DNA from: Allium sativum | Lineage: Eukaryota > Streptophyta > Magnoliopsida > Asparagales > Amaryllidaceae | DNA length: 64,000 nt | Assembly (NCBI GenBank): GCA_030737875.1 | Contig: CM060912.1 | Coordinates: 123,022,993-123,086,992 of the forward strand | Direction of reading: 5' to 3' | Shown: positions 10,801 through 23,547 of the stretch, piece after piece | Layout: every line of letters begins with the position of its first letter | Position numbering within the stretch: position 1 is the stretch's first letter | Position numbers and translations under genes: made by a program | The notes under the pieces: generated by a model | What the model was told of the DNA's origin: nothing | Seen by the model: only the letters and a program-made list of their open reading frames with translations | Databases searched by the model: none

Positions 10801-12180
10801 CACTCTGTATTCGTATAAGCGTTATAAATCAACTTATGCTAAAGATAATTGAAGATGGAGTAAAATGCAATGGTTGTCTGTTAACCCTAGGTAGAGATTT
10901 CCCAAGATAGATTAATAGAACGGTGCCTTCAGTTTGTCCAGACCCAGGACAACTTGTAAGGACGAGTGTCTGACAGAGTATTTCCAAAGGGATTACGTAC
11001 GTTGATTCCTTCAAACGTACGAAGTTGGTGGCAAAGAAGGGAAACTTCTTTAGCCTAACAATCTGAGTATTTTTGTGGGAATCAATTAATGATTTCCGAT
11101 GGATCTGATGATGTGGCATTTAAAGTGAATGGTGGTCATATGTTCTGGAAGATAATTCAAACCTCAAGCCTCACAACCGGGAATTGACAAAAATCCGGCA
11201 GGCAGCATGGCTATGTGGGTCGCTCCCATTAGGATGTATAATCACCTATCTAGAGAAATTCCATTTGCTACTTTAATCTATTGATGCTGTCCCTTTCGGG
11301 AAATGGTTGCTGATCCCAACCGTTGGTGATATACATTCGATACACTCAAGCGAAATGAGTGGTCGGTCATGTGTTGGCCGGGTTGCAAGACGTTCTTGTT
11401 GAACCCAGTGTATTCCCCTCTAGAGATACACTATCGGAAGGTGGTTCCATACCTTGTCATAGTCGGAATCCAATCTCCAATAAGCGCCCTGCAGTTTTTG
11501 ATTTAATATTATATATGGAGCGTGAGATGCAAGCGTTCCACTCGATTCTACTTATTTGATGTAGACATTATTATAATATCACAGGATTTGATATCAAAAA
11601 TATTTTTGGTTATCGTAAGGCAAAAACCATCCATGTTATGTGTGGATCGGTTCGATTGTCACTTCTTTTGGAAAATTTTTAAAAGTTAAACCAATTGTTG
11701 GAGTTTACTCACACCAGTCCCATGACTGACCCAGAGTTTATTTTGTATTGTTTTCCGTAAACTCTTGGGTGCCCATATTTGTACGGGCAGTCAAGTATTC
11801 GGGATTTTTCAGATTCACTTGAAGAGCTGGAAGCAAAAGGCTTCACCTGTTAGCTATAGACTATCATATTTTCCGTTGTGTACTATGTTGTATCTGGAAA
11901 CAGGTGTTTATAACTGTTCCAGGAATAACTGTTGAGCTCTGATGATGGTATGTACATATACAGTTACTGATTTGTATTTCAAAAGTTTATGTGATTTGAT
12001 ATATTTTGTTTGTTCCGCTGTGAGTTTGTGATCTTCATTTTCTTCTATTCTAATATTTCTTTCTTTCTATTTCTCATCCTCTAACTTCTTTCTAATAATG
12101 ATTCGTATTTCTATGCGATTTGGGTTGGACGTGTGGTGTTATTAGTCGACTCAAAGAGTACGGAAATTCGGGCTATTACA

Positions 12181-13487
12181 ATTCTCTTGCTTAACACCCT
12201 TCTCTGAGACGTACGAGCTTAGAGGTTGTATATCAACAGACATCAGTCGCATGGCGTGAATTGCCTATGTGGCATGATGAGATGCAGTGATCAAGGCTTT
12301 TGTTGAAAAACAGAGCCTTGTAGTTGATGATCAAAGCACGACCTTAAATGGTATAGCTTTGTGTAGCATTAATTCGCGAGCCTCACACCCCGGTATGAAC
12401 CAAATACGGGAGAGGTTTGCAGGGAGGACCAGCGTTTCTGCCTAGCTATGGGTGGTGTCAGGGTTTTGCATGCACTGACATTTTTATATTTTTACCAATG
12501 TGGTTGTTGGAATGCGAGGCGCCTCGGATATATCGATTACTACGGAGCCGATGGATATTGAGTCGTCTGGCTCATATACGCTCCATGGGGCGGGGAAACG
12601 TATTGTTCAGGGATTATTAATCCACTTAAAATGTAGACCAGCCCTGAAGATCTAAGGTGCAGTTGCGACTGTATCCTGAGACACGGGCTAGAGCATCTCG
12701 AATTCGGTAAGGACGATCCATGCCTTGGTTCATGATGGAAATCCAACTTCCAATACAACATATGCGGTTTTGATTGTAAAACTAGCATGGCGATATGATA
12801 TATGGTACCCATTCCGTCTATGATTGATATTATGATTGAAATCATTTTTGAAACATATATGCACTAGTAATAATATCAGGTGATTTTGTTTTATATGTAT
12901 CAAGCATATTTTGGCCGTTATAAGGTAAAACTTTATCCTTCGGTTTGCGTTGCATTATGTGATGGGACTTGAGTCTTATAATGGCTTTATTTTGATAAAA
13001 ATAACATTGCGATATTTAAATGATTTACTTGTTTTATACGCTGGCAATTCAATGGAGTAAACTGGTTCCGCGTTAGTGGCGTGGTCCTGTGATTGACCTT
13101 ATTATTAAATAGGTTAAGTAAGATTTCTCATACCAGTCCCATGACTGACTCGTAGTTTGTTTCACTTTGCAAACTCGGGTGCTCCTATTTTCCACACGGG
13201 CAGCCTTGTATTCAGGTTTTAGCAGGCTCATTCTGGATAGCTATGGAGCTGAGGATGGATTCTACCATTTCTATTATGCTGTTTAGACTTCATTTTGTAT
13301 ATTATGTTTGATTCTGCTGCAGACATTTTATATTATGCTGAAACTGTATTCTGTACTAAGTATGATCCTGTTATACTGCGTAACTCTGATGATTATATTT
13401 GTTTCAGTGTAATTTGTTGTATATTATCTAGTGTAATGATATATTTTTGTTCTGCTGTTATTGTTTATGTGTTATATTCCAAAGATT
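12181..13487 (+). repeat. Family D: C-like LTR fragment, truncated
   Basis: This matches, in opposite orientation, about 37790-38977 inside the left LTR of C, including the TTGCTTAACACCC stretch, the P1 stem (GCCGTTATAAG 12914-12924 with CTTATAATGGC 12975-12985) and the P2 dyad (about 13149-13179). The last 70 bp or so of the LTR and any primer site are missing. Its left end is where family A begins, so A probably inserted into it. An open frame at 13295-13681 crosses the right edge and is not a gene. Confidence 0.7.
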
Positions 13488-14928
13488 ATCCTTGCTTCCG
13501 TGGCATGGGGGTTTGGGGTCATCACAAAATGTGTCACCAGTTTAACATATACAGTCATCTTGCAAAAGGTTTTACCAGTGATTCAATGCAGCATATGCCA
13601 CAAATGTTTGATTCAGTTTACTACATCCATAAGTATGCATATGTACATATATGTTGCATCATTAAGTATATAATCAACTGATAGTTTTAAATGGGAACTC
13701 ATAGTTGTTCACTGTCTTGTGTTCATGCTTTAGGTTAGTTTTAGCTTTAGGATTTTGAGTTGCAGAATTCTGAATGATTTTTGAATGGATTCAGTAAGGG
13801 ACTGGTTGTATATTTATAGAAGAAAATAAGTATAAAATAATATGTATCATTAATGGGTTGGTAGGGGAAAATAGGGGCAGACTAGAAAATATAGGCTGCT
13901 GCATCTTGTTTTTGATTGAAAAGAGATGTTATGTTATGGCTTTTCTCAATTAATTCCTTCCCCGTGTGGTATGCATGTCTAGTCTATGTTTGTAGCATCC
14001 ATTTATGTACAAAGGTATATGCTAATTTATCTTTAAAGGCATGAATTGTTGCCAAGCAATACTTATCCATTAATTAGCTTTGTACTAAATATTTAAAAAA
14101 AAACTTAGCTTTCAAGAAAACAACTCATTTAATGTGTTTTATTTGTAGTTCGTAAGTGTTAAATCTCCATTAATGCATATGTTTCTTTCATTTTCTTTCC
14201 TGTGAAGTAATCTAATTTTTACTTTAGTTATTTCTATTTTTTCACATAAGTTAAAAATAAATTTTAAAACAAAATACATAACATATACAAATAATTGCTT
14301 TCTTGGTTTACATACATATATACGTATGCTCACGATTATAATTATATATATATTTATATTCCTAGGATTTTATAGAAATGCTTGTTTTAATTTTTCTCTG
14401 ATATTTAAAATCTAATTTGAATTTGATTACAGAAATAATCTATAAATTCTTGTTGGTTTAACATAAATTTGTTTATATTTCCACATTAGCTGTGAGTTAA
14501 ATCTCAAACATGAATATAGTTCATTACATGGAAGCCTGATAAAGAAATAATATTAGAAAAATATTTTCCAAATTTATTTACATATATAAGTTAAATTATC
14601 ATTTGGATTTTCAAAATATTCATCATTCGAAAAATTTGTTAATCAATTAAATTAATGTTATTTAGATGAATTCAATCATTAACTCTCACAATTAAATAAT
14701 TATGAAATCAGCTGGAAATCCAGGACATTACGATAAACTAGTATCTGAACTATGTAATATACTTTTACTCCACCCTTCAAACCCGATTAGGATTAGGATT
14801 TTCTTGTGAAAATAGAAGTAATGGCCATTGATTGTGGCTATTCAATGGTGCATCACAAATTGATGCCAAAATCCATCGAAACCTATCACGATGATGAGGC
14901 TCGAAGAGTATCAAATCCAGAATCACCG
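13488..14928. other. Unassigned AT-rich stretch
   Basis: I see no open frame with protein features, no LTR end and no primer site. It may be old repeat or plain intergenic sequence. Confidence 0.5.
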
Positions 14929-16747
14929 TCAGTCTAGAATGTAGATTATCCTTTGTAATCTATGGCTTGGATCTTCATCATTGACGTTCAATTCTTCTTT
15001 TAGCCCGCTGAAGCATAGCTTCGACTGCGGTTTTGTAAGTATGTCGGTTTTTGATGCGTATATGGTATAAATCCAACTCTTAGCTTCTCTTTTATCACTT
15101 TCTCTCTGGTGAAGTAAAGATCTAGTTTTATGTGCTTTGTCTTTAAATGAAGTATTGGATTTGATGTTAGAGAGATAGTGCTCACATTGTGACACCATAT
15201 TGTTACCTTTTTATTTGTTTTGATCTAGAATTCACTTAAAAGTGACTCTATCCACATAACTTTTGCAGAAGTGCCAGCTATACTTATGAATTCGGCCTCC
15301 GTGCTGAATCTAGATATTGTTTTTTTGTTTTCACACCGTGGAATCAGATTCTTTCCCAAATAAATGCAGTCTCCTGATGTTGAATTTATATCATCATTTT
15401 AGTACTCCAGTATACATTAACTAGGCATTGATATTAAGTGTGTTACTAGATTTTAGAATGAGTCAATGGTTGATTGTCCCTTTAAGGTATCTAAGTATCA
15501 TGTTTACTGTCTTCCAGTGAATGTCTAGAGAAAATTTTAACATACTAACTGACTTTATTAAAACTATAAGATATGTCTGGCCTTGTTATATTAACATATT
15601 GTAGTGCACCAATAATGATTCTATACTATTTTCCATTTTGAATGACTTCACATTTGTGCTTTGATAGTTGACTATTTGAGATCATTGGTGTTGGTACAGA
15701 ATTTGATTTATCCATTTTGGCTTTGGAAAAAATTTCTAAAGTGTATTTCCTTTGACTGAGATGCATTTTTGAATTTGATGTCCTCTTTACTTCAACTCCC
15801 AGAAAGTATTTTAGATCATCTAGGTCTTTGATTGAGAACTTTGAATTGAGTATTTCAGTGGTGCCTTTGATCTCTGAACCGCAACTACCTGTATTAATAA
15901 AATCATCAACATAAATTAGAATGTTGGTGGTAGTTGTGTCGGTTATTTAGTAAATATGAAGCTGTCAGATTCTGTGGATTTGTAACCATGTTTGACAAGT
16001 GTTGATTTTAACTTGTCAAACCACACTCTTAGTTCCTTCTTTAAACCATATATAGCCTTGTTGAGTTTGCACACTAGATTCTTGTTAGCATTTCGAATAA
16101 ATCGTTGTGGTTGCTTCATAAACAACCCTTCATGCAAAACCCCATTAAGAATGGCACTATTTACATTTAATTGTTTGATGCTCCAATTTCTATACAAGGT
16201 AATGGTTAGAATTATTCTAATTGAAGATGGCTTCACAACAGATGAGTAGGTTTCTAAAAATCAAAACCATACTTTTGTGAATATTCTTTTGCAACAAGCT
16301 TTGCATTATATTTGGAAATTGATTCGTCAACATTTTTCTTGAGTTTATAAGTCCATATACACCCAATTATATTTGTACTTTCTGGATTTTCCACTAGAGT
16401 CCAATTTCCTTTTTTAATCAAAGCATTGTATTCTTCCTTCGTGGCTTCTCCCCACTAATCACATTGAGCAACTAATGCGTATGAAAATGGTTCTTCCTGC
16501 ACTGTGGCTGTTTTGTTGAAAACCCCACACTTTTTTCTTGCCAACATAGGGTGCTTGTTGATGTTGTCCCTTGTTGCAGTTTCCTAATTGTTATTATCTG
16601 TGATCTCTATATCAGATTCTTGATGACAACTTGCACCACTGGTCTATTGTCTTTGTTGACCCTGACTATCACTACTGCCTAATATGCTTTGCTCTTGACC
16701 TGGTCCACCTGTGGGCATGGTGAGCTGAGAATTGTGTTGATATCATT
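14929..16747 (-). pseudogene. Ty1/copia pol fragment (reverse transcriptase-RNase H), decayed
   Basis: Reading right to left, the region before reverse transcriptase ends in HPMLARKK (about 16540). The start of the domain has WTLVENP and KYNAKLVAKEYSQ (about 16440-16270). The 15943-16236 frame carries QLNVNSAILNG, MKQPQRF and KLNKAIYGLKK. The catalytic YVDD is at 15904-15915. The RNase H end has KTKHIKLDLYF and TDILTKP, split over two frames (14929-15198). These are typical of copia RVT_2 and RNase H domains. Several stops and frameshifts make it dead. Gag, the integrase core and both LTRs are not seen. Its 5' side is cut by the family E LTR at 16748 and does not resume at 23517. Confidence 0.85.
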
Positions 16748-19332
16748 TGTAACACCCTGAATTTTTAATAAACAATAATCAAACAGAAAAGAATAATAAA
16801 ACATATGTTAATTAAAATAATATACAGAATTGGGCAAAGGGGATTTCATAGTTTGATCGGGCCTATAACTAGGTCGACCACGTAGTGACCGATGACCCAT
16901 ATGCGTCGACCCACATAGGCGGGTGGGTCAACCGATATCGAGCCATGCACGGTTTCTTGCTTAGCACGAAATCGATATTACTATATGCTACCAGAGACTT
17001 TTTGCTGATGTATTTTTAAGAGCTATGATTGAAATCCTAATAATCCTAAAGCTTAAATTATACTTCTACACTTACAAATTTATTGGTTATCCACATTTTT
17101 CCCACACGCTTCTCCTTCTTCATCTTCTCAACCTCCACTCCACTATGTTCTAAAATAAAATAAATTTGGGGAATAGATCAGAGTATTATCCAATTGTAGA
17201 TCTGAAGGACACTTCTTCTTCCCAAGCCTTTTTATGGATTTGCAATCTTTTTTCTGGCAAAGCCGTCCGGTTTTAAGGTGACTGCAAACACCTTTTATTA
17301 TAACTAAAAATAAAAAATACAATATAGTACAGGTGGTTGTAGTTAGCAATCATCTATTCAGTTTTAAGGTGGACCGTCCACCATTATCCTATCTATGTTA
17401 TATTATAGGAGCTAGACAATTTTCTAGACTATTAAGTACGGTTTTTAAGGTGGTCCGTCCACCATTGCTTCATGCAGGGAGTTACATTCTGAAAATTATA
17501 TACTACAAAGTAGTGCAATCTTTTCACTGTGAGTTTTATGTAATTCTTAGATTAGCTATTTACATTAGAAGGACTGAGACAGTTAAATAGCTCGGATCTA
17601 CAAGTTTTGCATTTCCAGTATTTATAAGTTTGTTTTCTGCAAGTTCTTATACAATCTATTTGTTGTCTATGTTTTACACTTTTCAGTTGTTTATTTATTT
17701 GTAAGCAATTCTTCTTCTTTATTCCTCTCTCTGCTATGATTTTATTTACAATCTTGCAATGCCCTTTTATTTATTTTGTTCATTTTTGAGTCTAGGCCTT
17801 ATGAGTAGCCTAGGTTAATTTTCCCTTTTTTGTTTATTTTGGGCCAATGAGAGCCTAGAACTTTATCAATTAATTTGCATAAAAATTGGGATAATATTGA
17901 AAGTATGTTAAAAAAGGAATTTTGGGCATGTTGGAAATTGATGAATATTATATTCAAATAATGGACTGTAATTTGGGATAAACCTTAGTTGAAGAATATT
18001 CAAACTTATGAATTGGAATAAATTTAACTTAATCGGACATTAAGTAACATGTAATTGCAAAACATGTAAAATAAAATAAATTACACTTAATTGAACATTA
18101 AATAACAAAGGGAAGGGTTGTATAAAAAGATTACATTAATTAGAAATGTGAATTACAACCTAGAATTATAATATGTGGTTATATTGTGCTTATTCATAAA
18201 ACTTAAACGTGTTAAGTTAAATTTGTGAAATTAATAAGCTAATAAAGAGGGAGTCCGTTCCGGTAGCACGGGGCTAATTGGGGAAGATAAGTGGCTCGTA
18301 GGTCCATTCCAGTAGCACGTGGCTAATTGGGGGAGATAAGAGGCCTAATAGTATAAGAAAATCCTAGTTAAAAATTAGGGACCAAGTATAGGGGTGCTTG
18401 TGTCAAAATCATTTTCGTTTGGAAACCCATATCAGTCGGTATCCCTTTGTTATCACGGAGTCTCAAACTAGGTAGAGGTTAGGGCACGCTTTATTGAACT
18501 GGACAGAAAGTGGTTCAAACAAGGTGGGTACGGGCACGTTCTGGCGGAATGATGAGCTTGCATCGTTCCGATTGGGAAAAATAACCCGTTGTAACGCCTA
18601 TGTCCTTTTAGTTGATGGGTTCAAATTTGATAATCGTGAATTCTATAGCTAACACAGGTTATCACACTTTGGTAAAAGAAGTCGATCAACATGTTTTAAT
18701 TTAGGTATATCCTAAATGTTATATTTTGGTAGTTGGTGAAACAAATTTTGGATATGAATGAGAAACCTAATTTTATTATGTTTATCTTTCCTGCAATTTT
18801 GTTTATGCTTATATGTCCATTACTCTTAGAAATATTCTTCTACCTAGTACTTCCTTATCTTATGCTCATGCTAGAAATTACTAGAATTCACCAGACATAT
18901 GTTTGACCTATTTTTTTAATCCTTCTCTCTTCCTTTCCCACCACGTTTATAAGGTGGAAGGTCTCAGAAGTGATTCTTGACTATTTGGTTCGGCTTGGAT
19001 TCAAACTCTTTTTTATCTTCATTTATTGGTTCAGTTCTTGTCTTTTAATTACTGTATTAATTTGTGAGAGGGATAGCTTTTGTGTTTTTACTTATGTACT
19101 ATGATATTTTCCACGAGACGATATGTTTGTTTTAATGATTATGACTATCTGATATTTTGAAATGTAATATGTGTTGTGACTTGATTTTAATAAATATTTT
19201 AAAAGAAATCCACTGCGTTTTATATTTTTGTCTTATGAATTTTAGCATCTATGTTGCTACTTTATACATAAGCGCTTCACAAAACTAAACGCATCCTCAT
19301 ATGGGTGAGATTAAGGGATGTGGGGTGTCACA
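16748..19332 (+). repeat. Family E LTR, left arm (2585 bp)
   Basis: It begins TGTAACACCC and ends GTGTCACA, followed by a primer site. It carries two palindromes, GGTGGACCGTCCACC near 17370 and GGTGGTCCGTCCACC near 17450, absent from the other arm as far as I can see. A short degenerate tandem repeat lies at 18241-18360. Target site: inside the copia fragment. Confidence 0.8.
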
Positions 19333-19334
19333 AT

Positions 19335-19347
19335 TGGTATTAGAGCC
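19335..19347 (+). promoter_or_regulatory. Primer-binding site, family E left arm
   Basis: TGGTATTAGAGCC is one base off the initiator tRNA-Met site and lies two bases after the LTR end. Confidence 0.8.
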
Positions 19348-19497
19348 TAAGGTTACAAGATTGGAGAAAAGTTTTTGAAAAAGTGTTTTCAAAAGTAAAG
19401 AATTTTCAAGTAAAGCTTATTTTTGAAAATATCCCCTCAAGTCAATTATAGTATTCCCTTGATACCTTTTTGAATCCTTGTCTCTTTTCTTTCCAAC

Positions 19498-20152
19498 ATG
19501 TTTGGAGCTCCCAATTTTCCAAAGGGCGTTCCCATCCCGGTACTGTTCCAAAGATATGTTGAAGCTACGGCACCTACCAAATGGCAAGGAAATTTCCCAC
19601 CTCCAGCTATAGTCATGGTAGTTTCACCTAAATAACCGGTTAATTTCTCTAAGCTCTGTAAGGATTTTTCTGCTAAGGGCAACAAGCCATTTCTTGGATT
19701 GGAGAGTTTTATAGATGCTTGTAATTGGTTGAGAAAGACCGACCGTGTGTTTGGATTATTAGAGTTTGATGATCGAAGGAGGATTCAGTTGGTCGCCTAA
19801 CAATTGAATGGGGAAGCATCATACTGTTGGGAAGTAGCCAAGGCTGAGCGAGCCATTGGGAGATGGGATGAATTCAAGGATAAGTTTGAGATGAAATTTT
19901 TATCACATGCTGAAGAAAGAATGCACTTGGAAAAGTTCTTGAGTCTGAGGTAAGGTAGTATGTCGGTGAAGGAGTATGTGAATAACTTTAATTAGTTAGC
20001 AAGGTTTGGCGTGGATCTAGTTAATACGGCGCACAAGAAGGCTTTGAGATTTGCGATGGTACTGAACGAACCCCTCCAAGGATTGGCGATGATACATATT
20101 GTGATGGGAGCTACTTTTGAGAGGCTTGTGGAAATGACTCTTATGGAAAGGT
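19498..20152 (+). pseudogene. Family E gag fragment, left arm
   Basis: From the ATG at 19498 the frame shows a Ty3/gypsy Retrotrans_gag core: FIDACNWLRKTDRVFG, LNGEASYCWE, FKDKFEMKFL and a spacing like SVKEYVNNFN. In-frame stops near 19635, 19798, 19950 and 19995 make it non-functional. Gag would form the capsid of the virus-like particle. The frame ends where the inverted copy begins, so zinc knuckles and pol are absent. Confidence 0.75.
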
Positions 20153-20836
20153 GAATAAGCAAGAGGAAAAGACCGAATGAGAGCCATATCCTCATTCATA
20201 AGAGCCATATCCACAAGCCTCTCAAACATAGCTCCCATTAGGATATGTGTCATGGCAAATCCTTAGAGGGGTTGGTTTAGTCCCCTTGCAAGTCTCAAAG
20301 CCTTCTTTGCGCAGTATTAACCAGATCTAAGCTAAACCTTGCCAACTCATTGAAGCTATTCACATATTGCTTCACCGACATACAACCCTGCCTCAGACTC
20401 GAGATCTTTTCCAACTGCATCTCTTCTTCGGCTTGTGATAAAAACTTCTTCTCAACTTATCCTTGAGCTCATCCATGTCTCAATGGAACGCTCAGCTTTA
20501 GCTACTTCCCACCAATACGACACCTCTCCTTTCAGTTGCCATGTGAATCTTCCTCCGATCATTAAGCTCTAATAATCCAAACACACTATCGCGGTCTCTC
20601 TCTCATCCAATTATGAACATCAATAAAACTCTCTTATCCAAGAAATGGCTTGTCATCCATAATAGAAAAATCCTTATAGAGCTTAGAGAAATTAACCGTA
20701 AGATTAGGTGAAACTACCACAGCTACAGTTGGAGGTGGGGCATTTCGTTTCCTTCGGCAGGCGCCATAGCTTTAACATATTTATGGAACCATACCGGAAT
20801 GGGAACGCCCTTTGGAAAGTTGGGAGCCCCAGACAT
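20153..20836 (-). pseudogene. Family E gag fragment, right arm
   Basis: This is the inverted counterpart of 19498-20152, with its ATG at 20834-20836. It keeps MGAMFERLVDMALM but is broken by frameshifts. It reaches slightly further into gag than the left arm (PLAYSPFHKS). The junction shows a short shared GGAAAGG, suggesting a microhomology join. Confidence 0.7.
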
Positions 20837-21004
20837 GCTGGAAATAAAAGAGACAAGGATTCAAAAAGGGATCAAAGGAATATTGTAATTGAATCGAGGG
20901 GATATTTTTCAAAAATAAGTTTTACTTGAAAATTCTTTACTTTTGAAAACATTTTTTTTCAAAAACTTTCCTCTGATCTTGTAACCTTAGGCTCTGATAC
21001 CAAG

Positions 21005-23516
21005 TGTAACACCCCACAAACATTAATGCCTCCCATATGAGGATTTGTTAAGGCTTATGAGGCGCTTAGGTATAAAGTAACAACAAAGAGACTAAAATTC
21101 ACAAGATATAAATATAAAACATTACGCAAACTTTAAAAACATTTATTAACTAAGCAAGTCAAACTACTGTACTCATTACATTTCAAAATACCAGATAGTA
21201 ATCATCATAACACGAACATACTGACCCGTGAAAAATATCAGAGCACATAAGTAAAACCATAAAAACTATCCCTCTCATAAGTTAATACAATGATCAAAAA
21301 ACAAGAACTAAACCAACACATGAATCCAGAAAGAGTCTGAATCCAAGATGAACTAAATAATTAAGAATCGCTGCTGAGACCCTCCACCCTGCGAACCTGG
21401 GGGGAAAGGAAGAGATAAAGAGAAAACAAACTAAGTCATAATTACGTCTGGTGAGTTCTATAATTTCTAGCATGAGAATAAGATAAGAGAGCATTTAGAC
21501 AGATGAACGATTCTAAGAGCAATGGATATAAAAGCATAAATGAAATAGCAGAAAAGATAAACATAAAATAAGATAGGCTTCTCATTCATATCCAAAAATT
21601 GATGCACAAACTACCAAAATATCACAATTAGTCTTTAACCTTATTTCTACTTGTCGATCGGCTACTTTACCCGAAATATGATAACCTACGCCAGCTATGG
21701 AATTTGCGGTTATCAATCCCAAACCCATCAACTAAAAGGACACAACCATTAATTACAGGCATAACAATGGCTTATCTTCCCCAATCGGAGCGATGCACGC
21801 TCATCGTTCCGGTGGAACATGCCCGAACCCACCTCGTTTGAACCACTCCCTATCTAGTTCAATAAAGCATGCCTTAGCCTCTACCTAGTGTGAGACTCTG
21901 TGATAACAAAGGAATACCGACTGACATAGGTTCCCAACCAAAAATGCAATTGACACTAGTCATCCTTGGACTTGATCCCTAATTCATTATTTCATTTGGC
22001 CTTTTATCTTTCCCAGTCAACCCCACGCTGCCAAAATGGACCTAAACCAGGATTTCATTATACTATTATGCCCCTTATCTTCCATAATCAGCCCCAAGCT
22101 GCTGGAACAGACATAATTTATGGGACACTTATCTTTCCCAATCAGCCCCAGACTGCCGGAGCGAACTCCCTCTATCTTAGCGTATTAATTTCATAATTCT
22201 AACTTAACACGTTTAAATTTTATTGATAAGCCTAATATAACCACATGTTATATCCTAGGTTGTATTAACATTCCTAATTAATGTAATCTTTTTATACAAC
22301 CCTTCCCATGTTATTTAATGTCCAATTAAGTCCAATTTATTCCAGTTTATATGTTCTTTAATTACATGTTAAGGTTTTATCCCCAATTTACAGTCTAATC
22401 TGATTACAATACTTAATCAGTTTCAATATGCCTAAAAATCGCTTTTTATTAAATTTCAACATTATTCCAATTTAACACACAATTAACGATAAAGGCTTAG
22501 GCACTTTTCAGGCCTATGCTCAGTGCTAAAATAAAAAGGGAAACGTTCTAGGCTACTCGCAAGTCCTAGACTCAAAATAATCAAAAGAAAATAAAAATAG
22601 GCATAAACAGAACTGTAAATAAACAATAACAAAGAAGGGGATATGAAGAAAGAGATTTACTTATAGATAATATACAACTGGAAAGAAATAGGCATAGATA
22701 GTAAATAAATTACAATAACTTACAGAAAAGCTGAACTTATGAATACTGTAAACATAAAACTTGCAAATTAAAACTACTTAGCTGTCTAAACATTCCTATA
22801 CAAATAACTAATCTAAAAATTATGTAAAATCTCACAGATCTGATGAACAAATGTTCCCGTGTGGCCTTCTTCTAAAATCTAGCAGAACCTCTAGCTCTAG
22901 AAATGTTTATAAAATAAATATTAAAAACTTCGGAACTTCTTCATCCCTTAAAAATTATTTTAGGTGACTTTTCCTAATTTTGACGAAGTCTATTTATAGG
23001 ATTTACTGGATGCCCTTAGCCGTCCAAAACCAAGATTAGATCTGGTCCAAGCACGTTATTGAACTAATAAGAAAGCGCCATGTTAGCATATGGTTCAAAA
23101 TAAACCAATAAAAAAACGCCAAGTTAGCTAAAATTAACGGTGTAAAATAATTATCGTCACTGCTTGCGTGCCAGGCAAGATACACAGCTTTCTTTAGCCG
23201 GGTCGACCCACCCGCTATACTGGGTCGATACATGGGTCGACCCATAGGTCGACACACGTGTCGACCCAGCTGTACTGGGTCACCCAGTAAACGTTGGTTT
23301 CACTTATTTATTTATTTATTCTGAATTCTTCTTTACTTCATAACTAATTCATTTTAACTCTGATTTTTTCAAACCAAGTGTCCATTTTGATCAGAAAATT
23401 ACAATGGACCCAATGGTGTTGTTCCTATTAGCTAATTTAGAATATTATTCTGATTAATATTTAGTTTATTAATCTTTTATATTTAACTATTATTTATTAA
23501 AATTCAGGGTGTTACA
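21005..23516 (-). repeat. Family E LTR, right arm (2512 bp)
   Basis: On the minus strand it starts at 23516 (TGTAACACCCTG) and ends at 21005 (GGGGTGTTACA), next to a primer site at about 20991-21002 (TGGTATCAGAGCC). Its U3 holds the GTCGAC palindrome cluster at 23200-23266. A tandem repeat of about 70 bp lies at 21965-22175. Confidence 0.8.
23200..23266. repeat. Palindrome cluster with G-box in family E U3
   Basis: GGGTCGACCC occurs at 23200-23209 and 23234-23243, and GGTCGACAC/GTGTCGACC at 23247-23266 has CACGTG at its centre (23255-23260). CACGTG is the plant G-box core. A weaker set (GTCGACC, GTCGACCC, GGGTCAACC) is in the left arm near 16872-16930. Confidence 0.6.
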
Positions 23517-23547
23517 TTAAGTAATGCTCCCTAAGGGTTAAGATCCT

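Larger units (their letters stand above)
1..12180 (+). mobile_element. Family A non-autonomous giant-LTR retrotransposon (5' end outside window)
   Basis: The order is 5' LTR (1-4289, left end cut by the window), primer-binding site, 1807 bp internal region, purine tract, 3' LTR (6097-12180). Positions 1-4289 and 7884-12180 are near-identical by eye, with scattered substitutions and small indels, as expected of an LTR pair. LTR ends read TGTAACGACT and CCATTACA or CTATTACA. No gag, protease, reverse transcriptase or integrase is visible, so it would need proteins from another element. The LTR is over three times the internal length, which fits the LARD type (large non-autonomous derivatives) in an extreme form. 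The right end abuts a C-type LTR fragment, so A probably inserted into that older copy. The left target duplication lies outside the window. Confidence 0.85.
6097..12180 (+). repeat. Family A 3' LTR, 6084 bp
   Basis: It starts TGTAACGACT right after the purine tract and ends CTATTACA. The first 1.79 kb has no partner inside the window, so a foreign insertion there cannot be excluded. From 7884 on it matches 1-4289. It contains a TA run (6277-6333), a TATA box (7848-7856), the 47 bp array (about 9770-10035) and the P2 dyad (11730-11769). Open frames inside it, such as 10285-10731 on the minus strand, show no protein features. Confidence 0.85.
16748..23516. repeat. 6.8 kb inverted repeat of two gypsy family E halves
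   Basis: The left arm (16748-20152) is LTR, primer site and partial gag on the + strand. The right arm (20153-23516) is the same set on the minus strand. Arms are about 3.4 kb each, meet within gag near 20150, and both outer ends are LTR starts (TGTAACACCCTGAATTTT and its complement). The arms differ at clearly more than a few percent of bases; one LTR motif appears twice on the left and three times on the right. The 5 bp flanks (TCATT and TTAAG) do not match. Confidence 0.8.

Noticed and set aside
13295..13681. 128-codon + strand frame
   Set aside because: It crosses the end of the D LTR fragment into unrelated sequence and shows no domain.
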